From Paraglaciecola sp. MB-3u-78 (GTDB taxonomy: Bacteria > Pseudomonadota > Gammaproteobacteria > Enterobacterales > Alteromonadaceae): 64,000 bases of DNA. Under the pieces are notes generated by a model. The model made no database searches, was not told where the DNA came from, and saw nothing but the letters and a program-made list of their open reading frames with translations. The stretch lies in NCBI RefSeq assembly GCF_002835935.1, contig NZ_PJCF01000086.1, forward strand, positions 124,001-188,000, given 5' to 3'. Below, piece by piece: positions 17,831 through 26,864 of the stretch. The position numbers and the translations under genes were made by a program. Numbering within the stretch: position 1 is the first letter of the stretch; every line of letters starts with the position of its first letter.

Positions 17831-20059
17831 TTAAGCTTTCCAGATAGGACTGGCGTGCCAGCTTTTCACCCATGCAGGTAAATCATCGGGCGGCATGGGC
17901 CGGGCGATACCGAAACCCTGTCCTATCTTACAGTTCATGGATAGCAGTTTGTTGGCATGGGCCTCAGACTCTACCCCTTCGGCAATGACGCTACGACCAA
18001 AAACCTCTGCCAGACTAATAATTCCTTGCACAATGGCCAAATCATCTGGGTTGGTTAACATGTCTTGTACAAAACTCTGGTCAATTTTGAGGGAATCTGC
18101 AGGCAAGTTCTTAAGGTGAGATAAGGAAGAGTAACCGGTGCCAAAATCGTCCAGAGAAAAGTTCACTCCTAGCTTTTTACAGTCACTGATCAAAGCACTG
18201 ACCTGAGTCATTCTATCTAGTCCTGAGGTCTCTAGTATCTCTAATTCAAGTTGACCTGGCTGCACATTTTGATGGGCGCCGAGTGCTGTAGTAAGTTGTT
18301 CATAGAAATGTTTGTCGTGAAGCTGGTAGGCAGCTACATTGACACTGACGGGCAAATCTAATCCCTGTTCATTCCATTGACTTATCTGAGCCAGCACCCT
18401 ATTGATTATCCAGGCACCCAGCTCAATGCGGATCGGGTTGTTTTCAATAAAAGGCAGGAATTGACTTGGCTCTAATAGTCCTTTTTTTGGGTGTTTCCAG
18501 CGAATTAGCGCTTCCATACCCACTACTTTAAGAGTGCTCATATTAATCTTAGGTTGATAATGTAATAGGAACTGGTCTTGAGTGAGGGCATGGCGTACCG
18601 CATTTAGATTTTCGTATAGAATTTTGGTTTCAGTTGAGGCGTGTTCATCAAAAAAATGGTAACGATTTTTGCCACTCTCTTTGGCTACGTACATCGCCTT
18701 ATCCGCTTCGCGTATGAGTAAATCGGCATTACTACCATTTTTGGGGGAAATCGCGACACCCATGCTTGCTGAAACATTTAACAAAACATCACCCAAAGCG
18801 ATAGTTTCTGATGTGGCCTTTAGTAGCCGCTTAAGTATCGGCTTACAATCGTTAGGTGTTTCCAAATCATCTAACACCGCCACAAACTCATCACCGCCGA
18901 TGCGTGCAAGGGTATCGCATTCACGCAGTGCATCCTTCATGTGCTGTGAGATGGAGATTAATAGTTTGTCTCCCATATCATGGCCATAAGTGTCATTAAC
19001 TTGTTTAAAACCGTCCAAGTCTATATACACTACGGCTAACATCTTTAAGTGCCGCTGACATTGAATAAGCGAGATAGGCAAGCGGTCAGCTAATAACACC
19101 CGGTTAGGCAGGTTGGTTAATGAATCATAATTAGCCGCGTGCTCCAGTTGCTGCTGATTTGCCTTTGATTTTGTAATATCGGTAAATAGAGAAACGTAAT
19201 GTTGAGTTTTACCCGTGATATCCCGAACAGCGCTGATGGCTTGCATTTCAAGATAAACTTCGCCATCTTTTCTCTTGTTCCACATCTCGCCATACCAGTA
19301 GGATTTTTCAAGTAGTGTGTGTTGTCTGGCTTCATAGAACTCAGGTGACTGATTGTCGGATTTAAGAATATCTGAGTTTTTGCCGAGCACTTCTATACGC
19401 GTTAAGCCTGTGATCTGTGAAAACGTATCGTTGACTTCAATAATAGTACCGCTAGCATCGGTAATCATGATGCCCTCATGGGAGTGTGAGAAGACACTCG
19501 CTGCGAGTTGCAGCTTGATCTCAGCTTTTTTACGCTCAGAAATATCGGTCAACACCAGTCGATATTCCAAATTATTATCGTCGAAACTAATATCCATCTG
19601 CACGGTTTTTTCAAGCGTGCCTGCAAGTTCAATTTCACAACCGGGTTGAATATCATGGATGTTGGAGGGCGAGAGCAAATTGTTGAATTTAAGTAGGTCT
19701 TTCTGTGCCACAAACGCTGCCAAACGTGCACCTTGTAATCTACTGCGTGCCATGTCTAATAACTTGGCAGCAGCAAAATTTGAGCGAGTAATATCCCCTT
19801 TAAGATTAAGCGTAACGTAGCCAACTGGTGCAAAATTATAGAGATCTGTGAAGCTTGCTGCAGCTATTTCAGCTGTGTTCGTTATATTAATCAGTTGCTC
19901 GTTCTGCAACTTTAATTCGATCTGGTGGACTTGTAGTTCATACAGAAGGCGTGAGGCGTCTGCAACTTCAGCAGGGGATGAAGGGTCACCGTATAGACGT
20001 GATTCTGCCTCTTTTAGTAATTTAGCATCAGTGGGTAAGCGGCGTGAGTCCTTACTCAT
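17831..20059 (-). CDS. PAS-PAS-GGDEF-EAL cyclic-di-GMP protein
   Basis: Soluble 742-residue protein that may both make and degrade c-di-GMP. Order: helical N-terminus with LLYELQVHQIELKLQNEQL (about 40-60), PAS1 (DLYNFAPVGYVTL), PAS2 (about 180-300), GGDEF domain (about 305-465, ARIGGDEFVAVL, preceded by RECD that fits an RxxD inhibitory site), and EAL domain (about 480-735, MEALIRWKHP, LEILETSG, LDDFGTGYSSL, VIAEGVESEAH). Both catalytic signatures are intact. The N-terminal HQIELxxQNExL/APVGY block is shared with the hybrid kinase at 8001-10112, which suggests a common sensory module. Monocistronic. Confidence 0.93.
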   Translation of the reverse strand: MSKDSRRLPTDAKLLKEAESRLYGDPSSPAEVADASRLLYELQVHQIELKLQNEQLINITNTAEIAAASFTDLYNFAPVGYVTLNLKGDITRSNFAAAKLLDMARSRLQGARLAAFVAQKDLLKFNNLLSPSNIHDIQPGCEIELAGTLEKTVQMDISFDDNNLEYRLVLTDISERKKAEIKLQLAASVFSHSHEGIMITDASGTIIEVNDTFSQITGLTRIEVLGKNSDILKSDNQSPEFYEARQHTLLEKSYWYGEMWNKRKDGEVYLEMQAISAVRDITGKTQHYVSLFTDITKSKANQQQLEHAANYDSLTNLPNRVLLADRLPISLIQCQRHLKMLAVVYIDLDGFKQVNDTYGHDMGDKLLISISQHMKDALRECDTLARIGGDEFVAVLDDLETPNDCKPILKRLLKATSETIALGDVLLNVSASMGVAISPKNGSNADLLIREADKAMYVAKESGKNRYHFFDEHASTETKILYENLNAVRHALTQDQFLLHYQPKINMSTLKVVGMEALIRWKHPKKGLLEPSQFLPFIENNPIRIELGAWIINRVLAQISQWNEQGLDLPVSVNVAAYQLHDKHFYEQLTTALGAHQNVQPGQLELEILETSGLDRMTQVSALISDCKKLGVNFSLDDFGTGYSSLSHLKNLPADSLKIDQSFVQDMLTNPDDLAIVQGIISLAEVFGRSVIAEGVESEAHANKLLSMNCKIGQGFGIARPMPPDDLPAWVKSWHASPIWKA

Positions 20060-20212
20060 GATTACAGTTCACTCTTAAAATTATGGTGTGAGACTTTATT
20101 GTTTCTCGCATAACACACTTCCTTAGTACTCTTTCCATATTGATAGCAGATTATGCTTAAAATATATACACTAATAGTGGAAATAATCACCACTGCACAC
20201 AGGGACATAAAA

Positions 20213-21548
20213 ATGAAAACAAAAATAAGGTGTATTGCAATAACACTATTACTCTTTTCTTTTGGCGCAAAATCGTCTGCTAATTTTAGCCAATTAGAAA
20301 CTCTCTTTACTCAATGGCGAAGCTTCGAAGTCGCTCCCTTGCATGACCTTGCGCCTGATTATCGTCAAAAAACCTTTTCATATCCAAGCCAAAGAGAATT
20401 TAACCGGAAATGCTAAAGAATTATGGATAGCGGGTATACGAGATATTCAGATACAGCAGCAAGATTTACTGGATATTACGCCACAAATTGAAACAACTGC
20501 GAATGCAGCACTCATAAAAACACACCAGCAAGCCGTTCAGTCTACGGGGCAATTTATTGAATGGTTGCAACAGCAAAGTGCTACAAAAACCGGCCCTTCT
20601 GGGCTTGGAATTGAGCAGTACAGTTGGTATCAAAAACACGTACATTTGTTATCCATGACATGGGAAGATGAAGAAAGGTTACTGCGACGTGAGCTCGATA
20701 GAGCATGGTCGTCGTTAAAGTTAGAAGAACAAAGAAATATTGGATTGCCACCTTTAGTATCGGTTAAAAATGCCGAAGAATATGATCAATTAGCGAATCG
20801 TTCCGCTGAATTCTTTCTTAGGTTTTTGGAGGAAAAAAATATTGTCACTGTTGCTGATTATTTTAAACCAGCACTTTACGAAAGATTGGGCCAATTCGTG
20901 CCAGAAGCAACTCGCCACTTCTTTTACATCGGTTCACACCTTGACCCCACACCTTTATATTCGCATTTTTATCATTGGTTTGAGCTGGCTATAATGGAAA
21001 ACGATCCTAATCCAAGAACCATCAGAAAAAATGCACTCTTGTATAATATTTTTGATAGTCGAAACGAAGGCACAGCTACGGCAGTAGAAGAAATATTTAT
21101 GCATGCTGGATTATATGATCACAATCCCCGTGCCCGAGAAATTGTGTGGATTATGCTGGCTCAGAGGGCGGCCAGAGGTCTTGGCTCTTTGTATGCTCAT
21201 GCTAACCAGATGACGATGCAACAAGCAGGTGAAATCCATATGAATTATACGCCTAGAGGATGGATGAAAACAGAACCTGATTTATTGATTTTTGAGCAAC
21301 ATTTATATTTACGTCAACCCGGTTACGGCACCAGTTATGTGACGGGCAAAGCTTTACTCGATACTGCCATGGCGCAAAAAGCAAAACTAGACGAAGAGCA
21401 GGGTCGTGATTTTGTGTTGAAATCTTTCTTTGACCAACTCAATAGTATCGGTGGTATACCCATTACTTTGGGGACTTGGGAATTGACGGGTAGTAAACCT
21501 GCATTTCTCATTGAGGTTGAGGAAGTTGCAAAAGCACAACAGCAATAA
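20213..21548 (+). pseudogene. DUF885-like secreted protein, frameshifted
   Basis: The start ATG 20213 (AGGGA box upstream) gives a signal peptide and LETLFTQWRSFEVAPLHDLA, typical of the mature start of DUF885 proteins. That frame stops at 20416, while another frame carries the rest (from about 20370 to 21548), including NEGTATAVEE in place of the usual metallo-type EGWALYxE, QPGYGTSYVTGK and GGIPITLGTWELTG. The frame changes near the A6 run at 20367-20372. DUF885 members are predicted exported peptidase-like proteins of unknown role. The body reads well, so either the mutation is recent or the base is a sequencing indel. Confidence 0.7.
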
Positions 21549-21672
21549 TCAGATACTCGTGCTAGATGGCATGCTCCGGCACTTGACGTCCAGTTAAGCG
21601 GTTCAGACCACAGGAAACATACTCAATAAGCCTCGCTTTAATCTACAGAGAGCCTCTTCTAATGGGTTCATA

Positions 21673-21698
21673 TTAAAAACCGCCTTGGTGGTTTTTTT
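21673..21698 (+). terminator. Rho-independent terminator after the DUF885-like gene
   Basis: AAAACCGCC-tt-GGTGGTTTT forms a 9-bp stem with one G-T pair, followed by a run of T. It sits about 125 bases downstream of the stop at 21548 and before the DUF2239 gene. Confidence 0.7.
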
Positions 21699-21745
21699 GT
21701 ATTTAAAACACACTTATCCCGTAACATTTTAATGAATTAAATTAA

Positions 21746-21797
21746 ATTTATTTTACCCAGGTGTTATTGTAAATGTATTTTACCCGGGTATTATTGT
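21746..21797 (+). promoter_or_regulatory. Two copies of a TTACCC(A/G)GGT box upstream of DUF2239-MATE
   Basis: Two 25-base near-repeats, 21746-21770 and 21773-21797, each contain TTTTACCC(A/G)GGT followed by (G/A)TTATTGT; they start 27 bases apart. The core ACCCGGGT of the second is palindromic. They lie just upstream of ATG 21826, where an operator would be expected. The binding protein is unknown. Confidence 0.45.
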
Positions 21798-21825
21798 TTT
21801 GGTTTTTTGACGATAAGAAGATGAA

Positions 21826-22395
21826 ATGACTATTCAGTATTTGGCAATTTATAATAAAGAGGTAGTCTCTAGAGGGTCTCTTGAAGAAATAATTCACCAG
21901 GTAAAGGCGTTTGATCGCAATATTGAACCTATGGTGTTTGAAGAGGAGAGTTGCCGGAGAATCGATTTTAGTTGGTACGGTGATGCAAAAACAGTATTAG
22001 CCAATGCGTCTACTGATAACACTCACGGCAGTAAGCGCGGCCGACCGAAGCTTGGGGTTAAAGCAAAAGAAGTGACGCTATTACCTCGTCACTGGGAATG
22101 GTTGTCCACTAAGAGAGGAGGGGCATCATCGGTATTAAGGCGATTAGTTGATGAGGCACAAAAGAATGCTTCAACTGAAGATGTGATCTGTGGTCAGCAA
22201 CAGCAGTTAGACAAATTTATGCTGGCCTTTTTAGGTGATGAGCCCGGCTTTGAAGAAGCAAGTCGAGCCCTATACCGAAATAGTAAAGTGAGTTTTGAAG
22301 CCGCTATTGCGTCTTGGCCTGACGAGATTAAAGGTTTTGTAATAGATAAATTTATGGGTATATCAGATTTACATAGCGGCTCGAACTCCACATGA
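21826..22395 (+). CDS. DUF2239 family protein
   Basis: A 189-residue cytoplasmic protein of the DUF2239 family. The family core is clear: RGRPKLGVKAKEVTLLPRHW, then EWLSTKRGGASSVLRRLVDEA. The function is unknown; the RGRPKLG stretch resembles a small AT-hook-like basic motif, and the following helix pair could bind DNA (inference). Its stop overlaps by ATGA the start of a MATE transporter pseudogene, so the two were once translationally coupled. Two repeated TTACCCxGGT boxes lie upstream. Confidence 0.88.
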   Translation: MTIQYLAIYNKEVVSRGSLEEIIHQVKAFDRNIEPMVFEEESCRRIDFSWYGDAKTVLANASTDNTHGSKRGRPKLGVKAKEVTLLPRHWEWLSTKRGGASSVLRRLVDEAQKNASTEDVICGQQQQLDKFMLAFLGDEPGFEEASRALYRNSKVSFEAAIASWPDEIKGFVIDKFMGISDLHSGSNST

Positions 22396-22957
22396 CAGAT
22401 TCATCTAAAACCAATGTTTTTTGAATGCTCCTTTACCTTTTGTATTTTTTAAAACGGCAGCGCCGATTATTTTGATTATGTTGGTGAATGGCTCATTTTC
22501 ACTGGTGGATGCGTATTTTCTTGGTGTGTTTGTCGGAGCTGATGCGTTAACAGCCGTTACCTCGATGTTTCCTGCGTTTATACTGATTGTTGCTCTGTCT
22601 ACTTTAGTCTCAAACGGTTTTGCAAGTTTGATGGCGCGGCAGTTAGGTGCGGGTGATCGCTCTAAATCAGTGGAAACTTTCTCCCAAGCGATAAGCTTGT
22701 CGTTAGTGGTGTGCAGCTTATTGCCTTTATTTTCAAAGACAATTTAGGTGCGATGTTTGTCAGTGATCAAGTTGTTATTAAAGAAGTGGTTCGCATCTTA
22801 CCCTTTACTACTTTAGCCCTTTTTCTTTTCTGAATGGGGAATATGGTACGCAGCAGCGAGTACCGAGTTTCTAGCCTTGTTTCTGACAGTCTTAGTGTTA
22901 AGTCTACGCAGTAGAAGCCATAACACTTCCTTTGGATTATTTTTTAAGGAAGAGTAA
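22392..22957 (+). pseudogene. MATE efflux pump pseudogene (frameshifts and large internal deletion)
   Basis: The original start ATG 22392 overlaps the DUF2239 stop. The reading frame breaks after TDSSKTNVF at a T run (22416-22421), continues as PLPFVFFKTAAPIILIMLVN and ADALTAVTSMFPAF (typical MATE N-terminus), then shifts again near 22735 into DNLGAMFVSDQVVIKEVVRI. Near 22828 it jumps directly to what looks like the family C-terminus (EWGIWYAAASTEFLALFL), ending at TAA 22955-22957. Only about 190 of the usual 450 residues remain. Multiple independent lesions show a true pseudogene rather than a sequencing error. Confidence 0.8.
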
Positions 22958-22982
22958 ACATAAAAATTAGAAACATGTTCAC

Positions 22983-23486
22983 CTAATGGTGAGCATGTGG
23001 GTTTTCTATCGGTTGAGATGTAAAGTTATGTAGTACCAATTGTTCTTTAGACAGGTCTAAGAATATCGCCCCTACGATATTATGTTCATTCGATACCCAG
23101 TTTTCATGTTGATGGCTATTTAACGAAATGGCGACTTGATTCACCCCGTCTTTTAGCCAACTTTTGGGTATGTGAATATCTTTCCCATAGAGCCTTTGAC
23201 GTTTGATGCCATTCACAAAAACATGTGCATGGCCTTGTAAAAAACCTTCTTCAGATACAAGTGATTTAGTCGCCAAATCGGGGGCATTTAACACATAACT
23301 AGCGACTTCAATATGCACATTGACTCCATCCATTACATCTCTAAAAGCGGTTAATTCGATTTTAGGAATGGGAGTGTTTGGTCCAATCACCCTTGACTTG
23401 TGTTGATGAATTTCAACGTTTGCCCCTATGGCCAAAACACTGAAGAATATTAATGCTAAGCATCCGTAATATTTGTGTAATTTCAT
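22983..23486 (-). CDS. Small secreted protein of unknown function, likely partner of YHYH protein
   Basis: A 167-residue protein with a Sec signal peptide (about 1-22). The mature part contains GHAHVFVNGIKRQRLYGKDIHIP followed by NQVAISLNSHQHENW, a pattern I associate with small His-rich periplasmic proteins found near YHYH-domain proteins. It ends in a His-rich tail (NPHAHH). Metal binding is plausible from the many histidines, but this is inference. It lies downstream of the YHYH lipoprotein on the same strand, separated by a YHYH relic. Confidence 0.65.
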   Translation of the reverse strand: MKLHKYYGCLALIFFSVLAIGANVEIHQHKSRVIGPNTPIPKIELTAFRDVMDGVNVHIEVASYVLNAPDLATKSLVSEEGFLQGHAHVFVNGIKRQRLYGKDIHIPKSWLKDGVNQVAISLNSHQHENWVSNEHNIVGAIFLDLSKEQLVLHNFTSQPIENPHAHH

Positions 23487-23495
23487 ATTTAACCT

Positions 23496-23617
23496 CTAAT
23501 TATTATAGGCTCGTGGAAGCTCCATTTTACTACTACTTAGACAGCTATTTGAACCGTCAGTTGTGTCACAAGATGCTACCGTTCTATCTTCTAATTCACC
23601 AGAAAAAGGTAAACTAG
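23496..23617 (-). pseudogene. Relic of a second YHYH-protein C-terminus
   Basis: On the reverse strand this stretch encodes SLPFSGELEDRTVASCDTTD before a stop at 23496-23498. It is closely similar to the C-terminal GLRFAGELEDNAVASCDSGD of the intact YHYH gene just upstream. It has no start and the upstream frame is not conserved. It looks like the end of a tandem paralogue that has been deleted. Confidence 0.6.
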
Positions 23618-23659
23618 CTCAACATCTGAGATTGAGGATATTTTATGTGAGTAGATTTT

Positions 23660-23684
23660 AATGATTGCCCAAAGGGCAATCATT
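23660..23684 (-). terminator. Hairpin terminator after the YHYH gene
   Basis: A perfect 10-bp stem, ATGATTGCCC/GGGCAATCAT with a three-base loop, lies about 30 bases past the stop at 23716. The T tract is short, so it is a moderate terminator candidate. Confidence 0.6.
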
Positions 23685-23715
23685 AAATAAAGCTTATATC
23701 ATATTGAATGGGTGA

Positions 23716-25290
23716 CTATGGAGGAGGACCCATCATAGTGTCACCAGAGTCACAAGAAGCAACAGCGTTGTCTTCTAGTTCACCCGCAAAACGTAAACCA
23801 ATTACATAAGGGAATGCAGGTGAGTATGTGCCGTCACCGTCATCACTCAAAGTAATATGGTAATGATAACCACGGTCATCATCTGAATGTGCATTATATT
23901 GGTCAAGGTACTCGCCACCTAATGCGGTTAGTTCGCTGTCCCAATAATAATCATCATAATAATAGCCATTAGTCGCGGTTAACTCGTTACCAGACAAAGT
24001 GCTGACAGTTTCATCAAAAGCAGGACCATCGGTAGCAGTTTCTGTACCAAGAGACACATCATATGCGTCAACCATGGTGCAGCTTCGCGTTCCGTCATCA
24101 CAGCCAGTTTCGGTAGTAGATGAAGAATAATCACGAGTTGTCCAAGCGCTAACGGCTAACACACCATCTGATTCCCAAGGACCATAAATAGGGTAACCAT
24201 CAGCTGCGTAACCATAAATAGGAGAATGTCCATCACCATCGTCACCTAATAAGGTCGCTAAACAACTGGTATAGAAATGATGATGATAATCACCATTAGC
24301 AGAGTGACCGCCACAAACATCTACGTCATATTGTTCGGCAACAGGTGCTAGGTTTAACCAGGTACCATCTTGCGCATAACTCATGCCGTCGCTCCAGTTA
24401 TAGATAGAGCTGCCGTTGACCATAAGACCCACTTTACCTAAGCCGTTTTCGCACACTTCAGTAGTGGGAGTTGGCTCAGTTGGGAAATACACTTCTCTTT
24501 CATCAGCTTTTGGGCAAGCAGGACCTTTAGGCCAGTAACCATAACCACCTGTGGTATCGCAATTGTCACCGGTGCTGATGTAACCGATATCTGCACCAAA
24601 CTCGACTACGTCGCCTGCAACAGCAGTTGTAGCACCATCAGTGAAATCAGAACTTGCTTTAGGACGAGCATTTAAGGTGTCCACTATGTCTTGAGTAATA
24701 GTCACGTCATATTCTGGAATTCCCTGAGTGGTGACAACTGTGTAGGTCGCGCCGTTAACAGTTTCTTCAGTGACAGATTGAACATCTACAAGTATGCCTT
24801 CACCGGTACTCGCATCAGTGATATTAGTGGATACAGCATCAGTGTCGTTGATTATCCAGATATCACTTTCGGTAGTTGTAGTACCTTCAGCTTCAACGGT
24901 AACTGATACTGAATCGATGACCACGTCATTTACGCCATCATCTACAGACACTTCAAATACTAGAGTTTCATATTCACTTACAGTCGGTGCTGTAAAAGTA
25001 GTACTAGCAGATGCGCTGTCGCTTAAAGTGACTTCTGTGCCAGAAGATTGAGTCCAAACAATTGTGTAGTCACTATCATCATCGGTAATAGTCGCTGTTA
25101 GGGTTACTGATGTAGCTGAGTCGACAGTTTGATCAGCTCCTGCATTCAATGTAGGAGCTGTGTTTACCACAACGCCGGTGCCGTCATCATCATCGTCATT
25201 ATCAGACGAGTCGGAGCTACAAGCCCCTAAAATAACACACAGCAATAACATGCTCGTGTACTTGGTCAATAGTGAAACTGATGGTTTCAT
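23716..25290 (-). CDS. YHYH domain-containing lipoprotein with PKD/cadherin-like domain
   Basis: A 524-residue exported lipoprotein: signal peptide with lipobox LGAC (about Cys24) and a Ser/Asp-rich linker. An immunoglobulin-like repeat follows (about 45-135, NTAPTLNAGADQTVDSATSV through VSVTVEAEG). The C-terminal YHYH domain (about 220-500) has the diagnostic His motifs NGDYHHHFYTSC and DRGYHYHITL plus YAADGYPIYGPW. YHYH domains are thought to be secreted and may bind metal; enzymatic function is unknown. Very acidic, fitting an exported marine protein. Confidence 0.88.
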   Translation of the reverse strand: MKPSVSLLTKYTSMLLLCVILGACSSDSSDNDDDDDGTGVVVNTAPTLNAGADQTVDSATSVTLTATITDDDSDYTIVWTQSSGTEVTLSDSASASTTFTAPTVSEYETLVFEVSVDDGVNDVVIDSVSVTVEAEGTTTTESDIWIINDTDAVSTNITDASTGEGILVDVQSVTEETVNGATYTVVTTQGIPEYDVTITQDIVDTLNARPKASSDFTDGATTAVAGDVVEFGADIGYISTGDNCDTTGGYGYWPKGPACPKADEREVYFPTEPTPTTEVCENGLGKVGLMVNGSSIYNWSDGMSYAQDGTWLNLAPVAEQYDVDVCGGHSANGDYHHHFYTSCLATLLGDDGDGHSPIYGYAADGYPIYGPWESDGVLAVSAWTTRDYSSSTTETGCDDGTRSCTMVDAYDVSLGTETATDGPAFDETVSTLSGNELTATNGYYYDDYYWDSELTALGGEYLDQYNAHSDDDRGYHYHITLSDDGDGTYSPAFPYVIGLRFAGELEDNAVASCDSGDTMMGPPP

Positions 25291-25478
25291 GGTTAGCTGT
25301 ACCTTTTAAATTAATCTAGGATTTAAAATATAACAGGCAATTGTGCAAACATTATGGATGTACAGGTTTGATTTTTATAAAATTGGTATTTTAATTTATA
25401 CATCATCTTATTTGAATAAGAGTGCGAGTGTATGATTTATACTATAAATTAGATTTTACTCACCTAAAAAGATGTTGA

Positions 25479-26864
25479 ATGTCTATTAAATCTCTCCCTA
25501 AATACAGCGTGTTAGTCGTAGACGATAGGGCTGATGTACGGATCAGTGCGCGTTTTGTACTTGAAGATAATCAGTATCAAGTCACTGAAGCTGAAAGTCC
25601 CGCTATGGCTAAAGAATTAATCAAACAGCATCAGATTGATTTAGTGTTATTGGATATGAATTATTCTCGGGACACCACTTCTGGGGAGGAGGGGCTTGAG
25701 TTGTTGGCATGGCTGAATAAAGCCGAACTGGGTATTCCCGCCATAGCGATGACGGCTTGGTCTAATGTCGAGCTAGCAGTTAAAGCAATGCAATTAGGAG
25801 CTGGGGACTTTCTCGAAAAGCCATGGAAGAATCAACGTCTGCTGCAAGTGGTCGCACAACAAATCAAAGTTAGCGCTCTTAAAAAACAAAATCAAAAACT
25901 TCAGCAACGATTAGATAACTCTGAGGTTGAAAAAGGTGATTATCAATGGCTTTCACCTTGTATGGACGAGTTGATGCAGCAAGTTAATAGCGTGGCCAGT
26001 GCTAATGTTGGCATATTACTCACCGGTGATAACGGCACAGGTAAAAGCCAATTGGCTAGCTATATTCATGCACAATCTCAAGTCAGTAGTGGGCCTTTTA
26101 TTGCGGTTAATATGGGCGCTATTTCAGAGTCTCTATTTGAAAGTGAAATGTTTGGGCACACCAAAGGCGCTTTCACCGATGCTAAATCTAGCCGAATAGG
26201 TCGCTTCGAATTGGCCAAGAATGGCACCTTGTTTTTGGATGAAATTGCCAATATTCCATTGTCACAGCAAGCAAAATTATTACGGGTATTAGAAACAGGT
26301 GAATATGAGGTATTAGGCTCTAGCCAGACTCAATTCACCTCAATACGTTTGATTAGCGCAACTAACAGCAATTTTAAACAGTTGATTGAAAAAGAGTTAT
26401 TTCGTGAAGACTTATTCTATCGGATCAATACCATCGAATTTAGGGTGCCGTCTCTGAAAGAGCGCACTTTGGATATCGTACCTTTGGCTGAATATTTTAT
26501 GGCGATGTACTGTAAAAAGTACTCAAAATCGAGTATTAATCTGAGCTCCGAGGCTATTTGTGCTCTGCAGGACTATCACTGGCCAGGTAATATTCGTGAG
26601 TTGAGCCATTTGATGGAAAGAGCGGTATTGCTGTGTAGGGATGACGTGTTGTCTGTCAGCGCCCTCAATATTAAACCTAGTCAACTTGCCACTGCATCGA
26701 GTGCCGATTTACCTATGATGACCTTAGAAAAGGCTGAAAAACAACTTATCACTCAGGCGCTTGATCAGGTCAGTCAACATGTACCTAAAGCCGCCAAATT
26801 ATTAGGTCTCACTAAATCGTCACTTTACCGAAGATTAGAAAAATATGCCGATCTTCAAAAGTAA
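25479..26864 (+). CDS. NtrC-family sigma-54-dependent response regulator
   Basis: A 461-residue activator: receiver domain (about 8-125, phosphoacceptor Asp59 in LVLLDMNYSRD), AAA+ domain (about 145-390) with Walker A GDNGTGKS at 183-190, the sigma-54 contact loop GAFTDA at 230-235, and LFLDEIANIPLSQQAKLLRVLE. A Fis-type helix-turn-helix sits at about 425-460 (AAKLLGLTKSSLYRRLEKY). It overlaps the following kinase gene by 20 bases. The likely target is the adjacent exporter, where tandem dyads and a sigma-54 promoter lie at 28162-28275. Confidence 0.93.
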   Translation: MSIKSLPKYSVLVVDDRADVRISARFVLEDNQYQVTEAESPAMAKELIKQHQIDLVLLDMNYSRDTTSGEEGLELLAWLNKAELGIPAIAMTAWSNVELAVKAMQLGAGDFLEKPWKNQRLLQVVAQQIKVSALKKQNQKLQQRLDNSEVEKGDYQWLSPCMDELMQQVNSVASANVGILLTGDNGTGKSQLASYIHAQSQVSSGPFIAVNMGAISESLFESEMFGHTKGAFTDAKSSRIGRFELAKNGTLFLDEIANIPLSQQAKLLRVLETGEYEVLGSSQTQFTSIRLISATNSNFKQLIEKELFREDLFYRINTIEFRVPSLKERTLDIVPLAEYFMAMYCKKYSKSSINLSSEAICALQDYHWPGNIRELSHLMERAVLLCRDDVLSVSALNIKPSQLATASSADLPMMTLEKAEKQLITQALDQVSQHVPKAAKLLGLTKSSLYRRLEKYADLQK

